Of a stretch of 64,000 nucleotides of DNA, positions 1-12,228 are shown piece after piece. The translations under genes and the position numbers were made by a program. This DNA is from Blakeslea trispora. Lineage: Eukaryota; Mucoromycota; Mucoromycetes; Mucorales; Choanephoraceae. The notes beneath the pieces are model-generated. The model saw only the letters and a program-made list of their open reading frames with translations. It did not search any database and had not been told where the DNA came from. The DNA lies in contig JAIWNE010000117.1 of NCBI GenBank assembly GCA_025331445.1, positions 1 to 64,000 on the forward strand, written 5' to 3'. Every line of letters starts with the position of its first letter. Position 1 is the first letter of the stretch.

Positions 1-880
1 ATTGGAAGAAGAGTTTCATAAGTTATCACTACAACTACTATTTTATACATGTCACAGTTATTTACAGCTTGTACTTAAATTAGTGTACTTAGTCTATATG
101 ATTACATCACTCTCATCATTTACTTGTCTTTATATGACTTAATTAGATGAATGATGTTATGGAGTGATTGAGTCGGATTCTGTATATTGAGAACCTTATT
201 GACTTTACTTCAGATGCTTTATTTAGTAAGGATTTACAGGGATTGATTTCATTATGTCTGATGTTATTATCCTTATGACTTATTTGGTTTACATGTTACC
301 TTATTGTCATTGTTGAGACTTAAATGTGCTCAGATCACCACATTTATTTAAATTATAAAAAAAAGGTCAAAAATTTTAAAGTGCTAAAAATGTCTGGTGT
401 CTGGGCTTTGTCACACATTAAAAAGGAGAGGAAAAAAAAACTTTGATAGACAAGCAGAAAACAAGCCAAACCCCTCAATTTTTAAACTGCTAAGTATGCT
501 TAAAAAGGAACGTTATGTGCTAAGCTGATACTATCAGTATTCTTGTTGCTCATCGAGAAAGTCTCTTCAACTAAACCATCTCTTATTCTATCAAAAAAAC
601 ATTCAATCACGATATTATGGCCAAGCTTTCGCAAGTATTGCATTTAGTGGCTAAAAAAGCACGATTTACTATAATAAAAGGTACCGTTTTGTAGAAAAAT
701 AGTTTATTATCGTCTATGGGTTCAAGTTTGAATCAATTCTACACTTGGTTGAAAAAAAAACGGAACACAACTATCAATCTACTAATGTTGAGCAGATGTA
801 GCTTGAAAGTACTAGATGAGCTGAAATCACGCTGTGTACACCTTGTAGTCTAAATGGTATTAATCTGTTAAAAAAAAATT
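1..880. other. AT-rich region, no gene seen
   Basis: I see no reading frame, RNA gene or repeat end that I can support here. The sequence is AT-rich with several A-runs and ends in an A-run directly at the outer edge of the MULE inverted repeat, so a target duplication cannot be resolved there. Confidence 0.5.
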
Positions 881-958
881 AAAGTTCCGCGCACCTAGGT
901 TTTGTCAAATGCCTACGTAGGCATTTGAACAGCCAATAATATTCGAGCAGTTTGGTGC
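881..958 (+). repeat. MULE left terminal inverted repeat
   Basis: It matches the reverse complement of 5472-5562, except that this copy lacks a 13-bp segment present in the right copy, where a GGTTTTG word is duplicated. A perfect 24-bp palindrome (half-site TCAAATGCCTAC) sits at 905-928. Confidence 0.9.
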
Positions 959-1018
959 CTGAAGATTTTTTTTGCTTTTTCAAATTAAACCTTTTTTTCT
1001 TTCTGTTATTTTTCCATT

Positions 1019-4000
1019 ATGAACTCTCAAGTATCTTTAGACAACTCTCAACTTACCGTTACCGATTCTCAAATGAGACGAATGACGACAAGTGCCACTG
1101 TCACTTGCGACTGGAATGATTTCAGTGATGCTGAATCGCTTGATCATGACGAAACTAGAGAGGAAAGCGAACACGAAGTTGTACCAACCGTCGTTGCCGA
1201 ATCCTCCAACGATATGAAGGAAGAACTTGGAAAAATCTTCTTTGTAGGTGCCAAGTTCAGAAGCTTAGACGAGCTTCGTGACAAAGCACAGGCTTTGGGC
1301 AAAGAGTTCAATTGCCCAATCCCCACTGCTAGAAGTAGCAAGAACAGCTACATTGTCTTGCAATGTAGACATGGCGGTGCTTATAGAAAGGCCAAGAAAG
1401 TTGAAGCCGACGCTGAGCGAGAAGAAAGCTCCGAGGGTATGTGCTGCATAGAGAATTATAAACAAAATGAATTAGCTGAATCAAGCGATTGACTGGACTT
1501 CTTTTTCATAGATGCGAACAAGAGTGGACGACGCTATCAATCTGGCAGAAAGCGATGCCATTTGCGCATCTATGCTTCTGTAGGACGCGATACTGAGAGG
1601 CCCTGGAAGGTTCGCCAAGTCACTCTTGAGCATAACCATGCTCTTAGCAGTGACTTGTCAACCTATTCGGTCTTCAGGAAGCTTCTCCCCGAAGATTTTG
1701 AAGCGGCTTGTAGCATGATGAAGAAGGGAGAAACTCCTAGAAGTGTTTTGAAGGTAAGATGAGCTTCTTTATGCTATATATTTTTTATACAGCTATGTTC
1801 ATTTCGATGGTGTTGCATTTGAGAGATGAATATTTAGTTGATGGAATGTCTTTTAACACAAAATAAAGAGAGGAAATAAAAAATGAGTAATTTGATTTCA
1901 TATCCTTTTCTCGTCTTGTATCATTTTTGCTGCTTTAGACCAAATCCTTTTACTTTTGAATTCGACAGAATTCCATTTTATTCTTTCATTTGACAATACT
2001 AATATACGTACATCTTACTAGTTGTTGGTAGAAAAGCAAGTTGATAATGGCATCACATGAAGCGATTTGCATAACATTCAGCAACGCTTCTGCAATGACC
2101 AGTTTTTTGGTATGCCTGAGTTCATCTCAGATTTGGAGCAAACTGGGCATCAAGTACGTACCAGAGTAGACAGTGATGGTAAGGTGAATGCTGTCTTCTT
2201 CATGCATGAGCATGGAAGGGATGAGCTCAGACGACTCCCTGAAAGTGTCATCATTGATGCAACATACAAGACCAACAGCCACCGCATGGTGTTGCTCAAC
2301 ATTGTTGTTGCAGGCACAGTAGCTTCGGAGTATCGCCGAAGCCAACTTGCAACCATCCATGTTGCTGGATGTTGGATGAGAAAGGAGACTACCGAGTCTT
2401 ATGAGTGGGCCATGAAGCAACTGAGAAGCATTGCTTGGCCCAGTGGAACTGATCCCAGTCTTCTTCCTGACAACTTTGTCACTGATAAGGATCAAGCCTT
2501 GATGAATGCTATTAAGGTTGTGTTTCCTGAGTCAAGACACATTTTGTGTTGTGTGCACATTGTGCACAACTATATGAAAAGACTCATCAAAAGCATGAGC
2601 AAGAAAGTTCAGCTTGATAATTTAGTATTGAACTTTCTTATGAGTAAAGACAACTTATTTTTGCATTGCTCTCTTTGTAGACAAAGAAAGCCGCCCTTTG
2701 CTGGAGAAGCGATTCAAAGCTATTGTTCACAAGATAGCTTTTCAATCTAACACCAAGGAAGCATTGATAGGCTTCAAGAACGAGTACGATGCGTTTGTCT
2801 CTCAAGGTAATCTTTGCGTTGATAAAGGCAAAGAGATGAAAACGTATCTTGACAGGTAATGTGAATGAAAATAAGTTATAGAGCATTTAGCATGAATTTT
2901 TCTAACGTTCAAACTTGTATAGCATGATGGCCTTTCGTCGCCATTGGGTTGGCTATTATGTCAACACCTATGTGCACATGGGCAATCGCACGTCTAACAG
3001 AGTTGAAAGTACTCACAGTGGCATTAAGCGCCACAACAAGACATCTTCTGGTTCGCTTGGCTTGGTGACCAAGAAAATTCGCGAATGGGTTGAAGGAAGA
3101 GTGAGTTAATTGTTACAATTGTGTCTGGATCAAGTTTGGTCAATTCGTTTTATTTTCGGATACAGGAAAGCTACAGAAATAGACAAACTGTACGTGAGTC
3201 TTTGTTTGATGTCGTATTTGGGCATATACAGAAGCCAGAACGACTTATAATCGGAAATTCAATTAATCATCATCAAAGGTTATTTTGACAGATAATGTCA
3301 AAATAACAATAAATCAAATAATGTTCACAAAGTTGGAAAACTAAAATCATTTCAGATATTACCAGAGGTAATCCTGAAATCAAACATCTAACAAGCATTG
3401 GTAAAAAGCGACGACGTGTTATATAAAGCGTTCAATGTGCCTAGCTAACACATTGAAAGCATGATCAGATTTATATTCATTGACTCTCTTCTCATCAATA
3501 CTTGAAATGACTATATGACATGACACATGTGATAGCAAGATGGTTGCGTAGGCCTTATAATCTCAAGGTAGCAGCATCTAACAAAACAAGCAATGATTCT
3601 AGAGATTTCATTATAAGAAAAAACTAAATCATTACTTGGATAAAGATAGTTCTGAGACATAATTACAAAGGGCTTGTCTATCGTTATCACCTAATCTAAA
3701 CTGATCTTAACATCCAACGAAACAAGTGAACAAGTATGAAACAGTTATGCCTGATATATTGAAACACTAATCAAGATTAAACATATCTTGTCGAGCATAA
3801 TCATTATCTCTCCAAGATATAAATCAAGTAAACAATATATCTCCACCTTATTCAAGGCGGGGGATGAAATCTGGCTACAGCCATCTTTCCATTAAGGTGA
3901 CCAGTCATCCTAGTAGGAAAACTGCTCATACAGATAAAATTATAACGGAGTGATTGATTGAAACCGAGATAGAAATAATATATAAACACAACATGGACTT

Positions 4001-4802
4001 GCAGTAGAATTAGTTCGCTCTCTTTCTTTTTAATAAAAAAAACGAGTTCCCTCTCATTGAATTTATCTGAGACTGCAAATATCACATTTGAAACGATCTT
4101 GAAGGATAAGACTGGCCATGAAATTGATGACAAGATGAGCCAACTGACAGGCAGGATCACCAGCTTTGCCTTTGATCGTATTCGTTTCGAATACATCAAT
4201 TTGATGGACAACAAAGCTGATCCTGATTATGTCTCTCATGTGGATCCTACTACGGGTAAATGCCTTTGCGAATTGCGTAGAGCATACCGTCTTCCTTGCA
4301 GACATCGAATTGCAAGATATAATGGTCCTATTCCATTAGCTGCCGTCCACAGAAGATGGCACATTATGTATCAGAATGGCAGAGGTTAGTAGATTAGAGT
4401 ATAGAGTATCAAACAAATGTCTAATATCCTTGTTTTAAAGTTGCTACTATTGCTGAAATGACAAATGCCAGCAAGGAGCATAATTCTAAAGAGCATGAAG
4501 TCAGAAAGCCTGTAGAGGTTCAGTTGCAGAAGCTGCAATTTATCAATGCAGACTTAAAAACTCAAGGAGAGAGAATCAGCTTAGAGGATGAGCTTAGAGC
4601 AATCATAAGCAAGTATTCTGATGACAAGCAAGTTGAGCGCATCCTTCCTCCTCCAATAGTATATGACATCAAAGGTCGTCCTAAAAACACTACCCGCGAA
4701 AAAATTGCTTTGGAGAGAGAGATGGACAAAATCGCCCAACTTGCCAAACAAGAAAAAGCAAGTCAAAAAGAAGTTGCCCAAGGTATTGATACCAAAAACT
4801 GA
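1019..4802 (+). pseudogene. MULE transposase (FAR1 finger, DDE core, SWIM finger), spliced and broken
   Basis: It would bind the element ends and catalyse cut-and-paste transposition. Suggested exons are 1019-1436, 1512-1753, 2022-2643, 2681-2855, 2923-3100, 3166-about 3200, about 4030-4384 and 4441-4802; each junction is GT-AG and keeps frame, except around the 3200-4040 interruption. The finger is split over exons 1 and 2: Cys in LQCRHGG, Cys in KRCHLR, then EHNHAL. The DDE acids are visible as IDATYKTN, TDKDQAL (followed by a Cys/His stretch) and NRVESTH. The SWIM motif CLCELRRAYRLPCRH is near 4261-4305. A TGA at 2058-2060 breaks the frame. The 2644-2680 intron would be only 37 bp, so that junction is less certain. 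I see no promoter that I can defend. Confidence 0.8.
3200..4040. other. Unrelated segment interrupting the MULE transposase
   Basis: Transposase homology stops near 3200 and resumes near 4040 with ETANITFETILKD. The stretch between holds no supported gene. It contains a 12-bp perfect stem with a 5-nt loop (3279-3290 / 3296-3307, arm GTTATTTTGACA) and a G-rich run near 3857 that could be a polypurine tract. It may be an inserted LTR or a decayed intron; I could not find matching ends. Confidence 0.4.
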
Positions 4803-4820
4803 AATTAACATAGACACTAA

Positions 4821-5396
4821 ATGGTTGAAGTAGTCCGCCTAGCCATTCCAATCCCTAAAGGATTGAGTGCCAAGCAAGTGACAGGCCACTTCAATCCTTC
4901 GCCTGATGGTAATTGTGGCTATAGAGCAATTGCTCATGCCATTTTCGATGATGAAGCCAGTTTTGGCAAGGTCAAGCATGAGATGCTCTTGTGTTTGAGA
5001 AAGAATGAGCAATTCTACCGCCAAGTTTTTGGTAGCTCTCCCTCCGCCTCTGAAGTTCTCTCTGGTACATTTGAAAGTATCCAAAGCAAGCTTAGCAACG
5101 ACGCTTCAGCAAGTATCACTGATAATTGGTTCCAATTTCCCGAAATGGTCCAATTAGCAGCGGATACCTTTAGCAGAGCTATTGCTTGCTATATGCCCGA
5201 TAATCAAAGTACCACATTCGCTCCTTACTTTTCCCCTCCCTTCCCTGTTCGCCCTATTCCATTGCAACTCTACAATAGTCATTTTTACATTGTAGAGCTC
5301 AAGCCCAATTCAAAGCCAAGATGGCCAAGAACTTACCCAGGACACTCCTTCAACTGCAAAAGACACTCTTTAGAAGACTTTTCGCTCATTTATTAA
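4821..5396 (+). CDS. OTU-type cysteine protease domain of the MULE
   Basis: This 191-residue frame has the OTU hallmarks: SPDGNCGYRAIA (catalytic Asp-Cys block, about residues 27-38) and a late YNSHFYIVEL block with the likely catalytic His. Known OTU enzymes remove ubiquitin from target proteins; the substrate here is unknown. The ATG at 4821 follows an in-frame TAA, while the preceding transposase frame ends at 4802 in another frame. OTU domains are often fused to MULE transposases in fungi (family knowledge), so this may be a fusion broken by a small indel or a separate downstream frame. It stops 76 bp before the right inverted repeat. Confidence 0.85.
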   Translation: MVEVVRLAIPIPKGLSAKQVTGHFNPSPDGNCGYRAIAHAIFDDEASFGKVKHEMLLCLRKNEQFYRQVFGSSPSASEVLSGTFESIQSKLSNDASASITDNWFQFPEMVQLAADTFSRAIACYMPDNQSTTFAPYFSPPFPVRPIPLQLYNSHFYIVELKPNSKPRWPRTYPGHSFNCKRHSLEDFSLIY

Positions 5397-5471
5397 CCAA
5401 AAAAAATATGATATGAATAAATTATGCCACCTTTACTTTTCTTTTTTTTTAAAAATTTATTTTGAATTCAT

Positions 5472-5562
5472 GCACCAAACTGCTCAAATATTATTGGCTG
5501 TTCAAATGCCTACGTAGGCATTTGACAAAACCTTGTTGCAAAACCTAGGTGCGCGGAACTTT
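5472..5562 (-). repeat. MULE right terminal inverted repeat
   Basis: It is the inverted partner of 881-958 and carries the same 24-bp perfect palindrome at 5502-5525. An extra 13 bp (about 5530-5542) contains a duplicated CAAAACC word, which looks like a small slippage insertion. Confidence 0.9.
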
Positions 5563-5565
5563 AAT

Positions 5566-6238
5566 CTAAAAAAAATTAAATTTTCAAAAAGAAATAAAAA
5601 GAAAAAAATCGGAATTAGAATAATACAGATCCTGAGCGTTGATTGGAACAGGCCAAAAAAAAAAGATGTAAAAACCAATAAAATTTTGTGTGTTCCTTTT
5701 TTCTCTTTATTTCCTTTTCTTTATCTTCTCTTCTCTCAGTGGTTCCAGGTTTGTATTTTACAAAAAGAAAAGAGCTAATACTATTATAAGTCAACTTGTG
5801 TTTAAAGTAGCCTCAAGCAATCAACTAGTCTTATTATTGTATATGATGCTAGAAAGGTAAACACCTTGCTTATTTATAAGAGCATCACTAACATTTATCT
5901 GTTGAAATTTTTTAGTGTATTGACTAGCTCTGCGTCTACGGTTGTTGTAAATAAGCTGGCAAACCCCAACATAGGTTACTGAGTAAGTAAAAGGTTTTGA
6001 TAAGCTTATTTATTCGCTAACTTTGAGTTGATTCTATCTACTAGATGATCTGCTCTGTATATCTGTAAAGGCCAAATCCCAAAGCATCCAAGGGCAATTT
6101 TTTTTTCTGTTTATTATCATATAATAAGCTGGTTCTAATCCTTTTATTCTATTCTATTTTAATAGTAATCTATATGGTTATGACAAGTATTCCGTGATCA
6201 AAAAAATGTATATCCAGAAGTAAGTAAAAATTTTCAAA
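5566..6238. other. AT-rich spacer, no gene seen
   Basis: Nothing supportable was found between the MULE right end and the first Ty3 LTR. The last five bases (6239-6243, ACTAC) are half of a target duplication discussed under the inversion finding. Confidence 0.5.
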
Positions 6239-6243
6239 ACTAC

Positions 6244-6531
6244 TGTGGTATTTCCCTAAGCATCCTATAGCCAAGTCGAATTAGATTACACCTATAATAC
6301 TAAAACCTTCTAATACAATGTTAACATCATATTAGAAGGTAGAAATCATATAAATGATTCTACGTATTTTATTGGTACTGAACTTAAATTACAAGAGATT
6401 GATTTTTATTATAAGCCAATTTACTTTTGACTTATGAATCTTCCCTTACTTTTAATAAAGGATTCAAGGAGACTCATTTCGCTTAGCCGACTCATTTTTA
6501 CAACTTACTGATTCATACGTCAAATATCACA
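6244..6531 (+). repeat. 5' LTR of Ty3-1
   Basis: The 288-bp LTR begins TGTGGTATTT and ends ATATCACA. It is identical by eye to the reverse complement of the solo LTR at 13436-13723, and differs from the 3' LTR at four sites, all transitions. Confidence 0.95.
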
Positions 6532-6540
6532 TTTTTTTAA

Positions 6541-7605
6541 ATGAATTCTGCCGACAATACCTCCAACAACAACAACAACTCATCCAGTTCTGTCACTACC
6601 CCTGGTCGCGACATTCCCGTGCTTGAGGAATTTATTCTTGATGACTGTATGTTGTCCCCTGAACATGACGGTTTACTTGGCCAACACAGCGCTGAAGCTA
6701 TGGACATTGATAGTACCGTAGATCCCGTTGGCATTCGCCATGAAGAGACTCTTAGCTCTGATGAAGCTAAGGGCATTCAAAGTAAAATTGCCGCTCTCAT
6801 CCGAAGAATCGAGGGAAACGTAGCTGCCTGTGAGCTCTTCAAGAACCAACTTGATGCCGCCATGAGGTTGCCCATCCCTGATGATGTAAACGAACACGCG
6901 CTTAGCGAGCACAGACTTTCTGCCTTGTCTAAGCGTATCGAGACCTTTAAAGCTGCCATTACCTCTGATATAGAGCTACTTGACAGCATCAAAAAGGCCC
7001 AGTTCGAGGATCAATCTCGTGTTAAGCAATTGCGTGCTCTGAACAAGAAGAGTTCGGACAAAGGATCCTGTTTGGATATTTCTGAGTCTGATCTCCCAAA
7101 GTTTAAGATCAAGCCCTTGTTCGAGAGAAATTCAGCATCTCTTTCTCAAAAGCCTTTGGATGAAGATCCCGTAAGTCACTTCATTCAAAAGTTTGAACGC
7201 CTTTATCTTGTTAAGCGTGTGGATGTCAGTCAACATTGGTACTTTCATCTTCACACTTGCTTTAGTGACGATTCGGCCGTCTTAAACTGGTATAGACACC
7301 ATGTTAAGAACCCCATTGAGAATCAAAAGAAGAAAATCACTTGGGAGGCTGTAAAGAATCTGATGAAAGAAAGATTTGGGAGCGCATCTAATACAGATGT
7401 TTTGATTCGCAGTGAACAATTGTTGAACGCTAGACAGCGTAGGGATGAAATCTTTCTTGAGTATCTTGATCGTTTCAATAACTACCTTTCTGCTGCTAAG
7501 ATAAGAGTTGATGACTGTAGCATCTTTATCATTCATTTCCTGAACACCTTATTTGGCAAGCCTTTGAGGGATAAGGTAATTGAAACCCTTAAAGATGACA
7601 ATTAG
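6541..7605 (+). CDS. Gag of Ty3-1
   Basis: The 354-residue frame forms the structural capsid protein of the element particle. The N-terminal third is acidic and Asn/Ser-rich. A retrotransposon Gag-type capsid region lies at about residues 190-345 (HFIQKFERLY, LNWYRHHVKN, FLEYLDRFNNYL). The frame ends at TAG (7603-7605), but the same frame continues directly into 7606-8937, so this stop is either a nonsense mutation (CAG to TAG would restore reading) or, less likely, a read-through site. The start is the first ATG after the LTR. Confidence 0.85.
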   Translation: MNSADNTSNNNNNSSSSVTTPGRDIPVLEEFILDDCMLSPEHDGLLGQHSAEAMDIDSTVDPVGIRHEETLSSDEAKGIQSKIAALIRRIEGNVAACELFKNQLDAAMRLPIPDDVNEHALSEHRLSALSKRIETFKAAITSDIELLDSIKKAQFEDQSRVKQLRALNKKSSDKGSCLDISESDLPKFKIKPLFERNSASLSQKPLDEDPVSHFIQKFERLYLVKRVDVSQHWYFHLHTCFSDDSAVLNWYRHHVKNPIENQKKKITWEAVKNLMKERFGSASNTDVLIRSEQLLNARQRRDEIFLEYLDRFNNYLSAAKIRVDDCSIFIIHFLNTLFGKPLRDKVIETLKDDN

Positions 7606-10600
7606 AAACGCAGTTTGCGTAAGGGTACTGGTTCTACTGCTGACAGCAAATGTGCTGACAATGAGCACTACATTCCAAGTAGCTTTTTAGATTTTGAAAG
7701 CATTATGTACAAACATAAAGTTGAGCTCAACGACTTGTCTTCTGAAATTCTTCTTAAGACCAAAGAAAAAGAAGTTCAGAATCTAAGCAATGCTGAGAAT
7801 AAGAAAAGAAAACTTGCTGCCGATGTTCCTGCCTCAGTCAATGTCAGCAACAGCAAGGATACAAAAGCTAATGTCAATGACATTAACGCCCTTATTTCCC
7901 TTTTGGACCTGAAGACGCCTCTCTCTCAAGAGCAACGCAAAAAACTCAGGGACAATGGATTATGTTCCTTTTGCCGAGTAAACAAATACTCTAAGGAACA
8001 CATTGACATATGTGTACCTCGTAAGGAATACATGGCCAAAAAAAGGGTAAACACTATTAAAGACAATGTCAAAAAAACCGAAAACAATACTGAAAAAAAG
8101 GTATTCTTTTCTAGAACAACTGACGATGATCTTGCTCCCTCCTCTGATGCCTCTGATGACGATGATTCAAGCATCGATGAATATGCTGCTGCCTTAGCTC
8201 AATACGATCAAAGTCTACTTGATGGTACATATAATGACTCTGAAAATAAATCAGTCTTTAGTATTTCAAAGTATTCCTCATCGAATGACAAACGTATTCT
8301 TATTTCCTCTTTAAACTCCTCACCTAAAAAGCGATCTAATACGGTTGGCGATATTGATAATCCTTTTGAAACCAAAAACTTGGCATATGCTCCAGTTTTT
8401 TGCATTACAATTAACAATGTCGACACCAACTGTCTTATAGATACAGGTGCTGAAGTTTCCTTAATTAGCAAAGACTTTGCTATTAAGAATAATATCGCAT
8501 TTGAAAACATTCCAGGTTATTTGTGCGTTGCAGACGGTAAAAAAGTCTCACGCCAACAAACTACTGAGTTCTTGTCTGTAGAATATGACGGTCTTATAAA
8601 AACGATTCCTCATAAGTTCGACATCATAGATAACGACCAGTTAGAGAATGAAAGAAAAGTTATAATTGGGTACGATTTGCTTCCTAAACTCAATATCTTT
8701 CTTACAAATGTAGCCTATAAATTCAAAAGTACAACTAAGGTTGATGATGCTATTGAAGATAAACCTTATGAGCCTAATGTAACTCCATATGGCTCCGACA
8801 GAGAGCAGAATGCATTTTTTAAGGCGCTTGAACCATATATATCATCGCTAACAGAAATCTCAAACCTGATTCTCTCTGCAAATTGCGTGAAAGTGTATTG
8901 TATCTACCCACTCCAGAAGGATACTATGCCAATGTGAAACAGTATCCTATCACTTATTCCGATCAGCCCAAGGTCATGGCAATCATTAATGAATGGTACG
9001 ATTCTGGTATTATCACTGAAGCAGAACCTTCCGAATGGAACTTACCTATCACCGTAACTCCCAAAAAGGACTTGAATGGTAACAAAACTGGTTTAATCCG
9101 AGTTGTCTTGGATACAAGATTGCTTAATAAAGCACTCCCAGTAATCAACGAAACCTTACCATTGATTTCTGACATTTATCATGCTATGGCTGGTGCAAAA
9201 GTATTCACTACGATTGATCTGAAAAGTGCATTCTCACAATTCCCTGTGAATCCCGAGGATCGTAAAAAACTAGTTTTACTGCTCCTAACGGCTTGAAATA
9301 CATGCATGTTGGATCTCCCTTCGGTGTGTCTACTATCAGTCAATTGTTCTCTAGGGTGATGTTAACTCTCTTTAAAGATATGCCTCATGTCTCGGTGTTT
9401 GTGGATGATATTTGTATCTTCTCTCAATCCATCGAAGCTCATTTCCTGCATGTCAAAGAAGTTCTTGCAATCCTTACCGGAGCGAATCTACGTGTCAACT
9501 TTGATAAATCTCATTTTGCCAAAGCTGAAGTATTTCTACTCGGCTTCTCTATATCTAAGCATGGAAGACGTATTGACCAAAGAAAGCTTACAAACGTAAT
9601 GGATTGGCCACGCCCAACAACATCTAAGCAATGTGCTGCATTCCTTGAATTCGTAAACTACTTTAGACAGCATCTCCCAAATGTTGCAAAATTAATGGCG
9701 AACTTAGATGCTCTACGATCTTTCGATGCATTGAACAAGAAATCAAAAAGTGCATTTACTTGGACAGATGTCCATGAGCACGATTTCAAAGCACTGAAAC
9801 AGATCCTGGCATCTGATGTTCTACTAAGCCATTCAAACCATAGTCATCCATTCTGTATTGCCACTGATGCTTCAAATTATGCTATTGGCTGTTGCTTGTA
9901 CCAAGAGTATAATGAGACAACTGCAGATGGTGAAACTAAAACTATTACCAAGTACATTGGATTCTTTTCACGTAAGTTGAGTAAAAGTGAGCAAAACTAT
10001 AGCACAACTATGCGCGAATTGCTTGCCATCATATATGCTTTAAAGCAGTTTCATAAATTCATCTGGAACGTGCACTTTACTGTCTTTTGTGATCACAAGG
10101 CTCTATCCTTTGCTCATAATTAAACGAATGCAAATTCCATGCTCATGAAATGGCTCGACGTGTTTCTCGATTATGACTTTTCAGTTGTGTATCGTAAAGG
10201 TTTGGATAATATTCTGCCTGATATGCTGTCACGTTTGTTCGAACCTGATAATACTGATAGTTGTAACAAAGCTAATACTGCCATCAACAAACGCATTTTG
10301 CTTACCAAGAATAATTTTGGCATCTCGAATACAATCAATGAACAGAAAAAGAAGTTCAGGATTAAAGAAGATTCACGCTTGGAAAAAGATAAAAAAATTC
10401 CTTGCGTAGCCAGAAATAATGATAAGAATATTGTGTCGCACAAAGATGACATTATTGAATTATCTAATGAAATCAAAAAGTCTCTTCTACAAACAAAGAA
10501 AGTCTTTTATATACAAAGCCTACAGACAATCCATTCTGATTATCTTAACCCTCCTGAATCAGAACACCAAAACCTACTTGAGGACGCTCATAATAAAGTA

Positions 10601-12088
10601 GGACATTATGGCGCTGAACAAATGGTTAAAAGATTACATCAAGAAGAAATCCACTGGCCAAACCTTATAAAGCATTGCATTGACTATGTCAGAAAATGCA
10701 CAGAATGCCAAAAGCACAACATCGAAAAGAAAGGATACCATCCTGCGCGCAACTTATATAGTTACGTTCCAGGAGATCACTTCGCCATAGATCTAGGGGG
10801 ACCTTTAAATACTACTACGTATGGTTCATATAACTATTTCTTGGTCGTGATTTGTGTATGTACTCGATTCTGTATTCTACGCCCCTTAGTAGACAAGAAA
10901 AGCGATACCGTCTTAAGAGCGCTCATCGACATTTTCTCTATTTTTGGTCCACCTTCGGTATTGTCTAGTGATAACGGTAAAGTGTTTTCTAATACTCTAA
11001 GCGCCGATCTTGCCAAAGCGCTGGGTTAAAATCATAGATTTATCACGCCTCTACATGCCTCTGCAAATGGTATATCAGAACGATTAGTCAAAGAAGTTAA
11101 ACTCGGTTTATCCAAAACTACTCGTGGCGTTGGTAACGATTGGAGTTTACATCTTAATGCTGTTCAACTAGCCTTGAATAATCGCATATCTAAAAGATTA
11201 AATTCTACACCTTTTTCGCTTATGTTTGCACGTAAAATGGCAAAACCTTATGGTTTCAAGAAAGATCATAGCAATATCTCGAAAGCCGAAAATCGTACGT
11301 TAATGTCTCACGAAGAATTAATGAAACGCATTGACTATATGGCTGATATTGTATTCCCTGCTATTACTGCAAAAACTAAAGCACAAATTGAGCTGGAAGA
11401 AGCTAAATTCAACAGCAAACATCGTCTCGTTGAGTATCAACCCGATGACCATGTCATGGTCCGTGTTCATACTAAACTTGGCCAACTAGCCCCCTCATAT
11501 GAAAACCCATACACTGTTGTCCGTAAAACTGAAGGTAACTCTTACGTATCGCGTGACGAAACAGGTGCCATGAAGCCTCGTAACTATACGTCTATCGAAC
11601 TCAAGTTGATTTCTAAAGATGAGGTCATTGAAACTGATGATGGAGGCAACAAACTCAAACATTTTGAAGTTGAAGTCATTATCAATCATTGCGGTGATCA
11701 TCGGAACAGAGGTTATTTAGTTCTATAGAAGAACTATAGTCCTGAATGGGACGAATGGATCACTGCAGACAACATGAATGCAACTGATTTACTTCGTACC
11801 TATTGGAAAAAACTTGGTATTCCTTATAAACCCAAAAAGTCTGCCAAATATACGAACTCTCCTTCTTCTGCTGCTGTATTGAAGAAAAATCCTCCTGGAT
11901 CTATTTCTCAATTCATCTCATCTCTCAATTCAGATGAGAATGTTCAAGCTTCGGATGTAAGTTCATTTGTTCCTTCCAGTCGTTCGGTCAACAAACGTAC
12001 TTCTGGCACTTCAGATATTTCTCCTTCTTCAAAGCGTACACGTATTGCAACTCGTAGTTCCAGTCGTCGTACTCCTTCGAAATTGTAG
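7606..12088 (+). pseudogene. Pol of Ty3-1: protease, RT, RNase H, integrase, chromodomain
   Basis: The polyprotein can be followed to TAG at 12088. A degenerate Cys/His knuckle (CSFCRVNKYSKEHIDIC) lies near 7963. The protease site CLIDTGAEVSLI is near 8432. RT has FVDD near 9401. RNase H has ATDASNYAIGC and TTMRELLAI. Integrase has a zinc finger (H..H..C..C, near 10610-10716), then AIDLGGP, SSDNGKVF and SERLVKE as the three acids. A chromodomain is recognisable at about 11660-11790 (YLVL, stop, KNYSPEWDEWITADNM). Breaks are frameshifts near 8880 and near 9277 (a short T-run), and in-frame stops at 10121 (TAA), 11027 (TAA) and 11726 (TAG in the chromodomain, where Trp is expected). It is inactive as it stands. 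Confidence 0.9.
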
Positions 12089-12216
12089 GATTACTTACTG
12101 AACTACCTGTCCCTTTTTTTATTTCTGCAATCGTTTCGTACCTTCCCAGAAAGTTTTTTTATTTTTTTTAATATCTCAATTTTTTTTTCTTTACCTTTCG
12201 AGGGTAATCTAATTCT

Positions 12217-12226
12217 GGTGGGGGAC
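12217..12226 (+). other. Polypurine tract of Ty3-1
   Basis: This G-rich run lies two bases before the 3' LTR and is in the expected place for plus-strand priming in reverse transcription. Confidence 0.65.
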
Positions 12227-12228
12227 TA

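Larger units (their letters stand above)
881..5562 (+). mobile_element. Mutator-like (MULE) DNA transposon with OTU domain
   Basis: This is a 4.7 kb element bounded by inverted repeats of 78 and 91 bp. Both start at the outer edge with AAAGTTCCGCGCACCTAGG and end inward at GGTGC. It encodes, in order, a FAR1-type zinc finger, a MULE DDE transposase, a SWIM finger and an OTU-type cysteine protease, all on the plus strand. An unrelated segment of roughly 0.85 kb appears to interrupt the transposase (about 3200-4040). The flanks are A/T runs, so the expected 9-bp target duplication is ambiguous. The coding region has at least one in-frame stop, so this copy is probably inactive on its own. Confidence 0.88.

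Noticed and set aside
4783..4813. 31-bp intron joining the MULE transposase to the OTU frame
   Set aside because: GT and AG are present, but the size is too small and the joined frame hits a stop before the OTU region.
7603..7605. Programmed read-through of the Gag TAG in Ty3-1
   Set aside because: The frame does continue, but four other breaks in the same polyprotein and the absence of a Gag stop in Ty3-2 make a nonsense mutation more likely.
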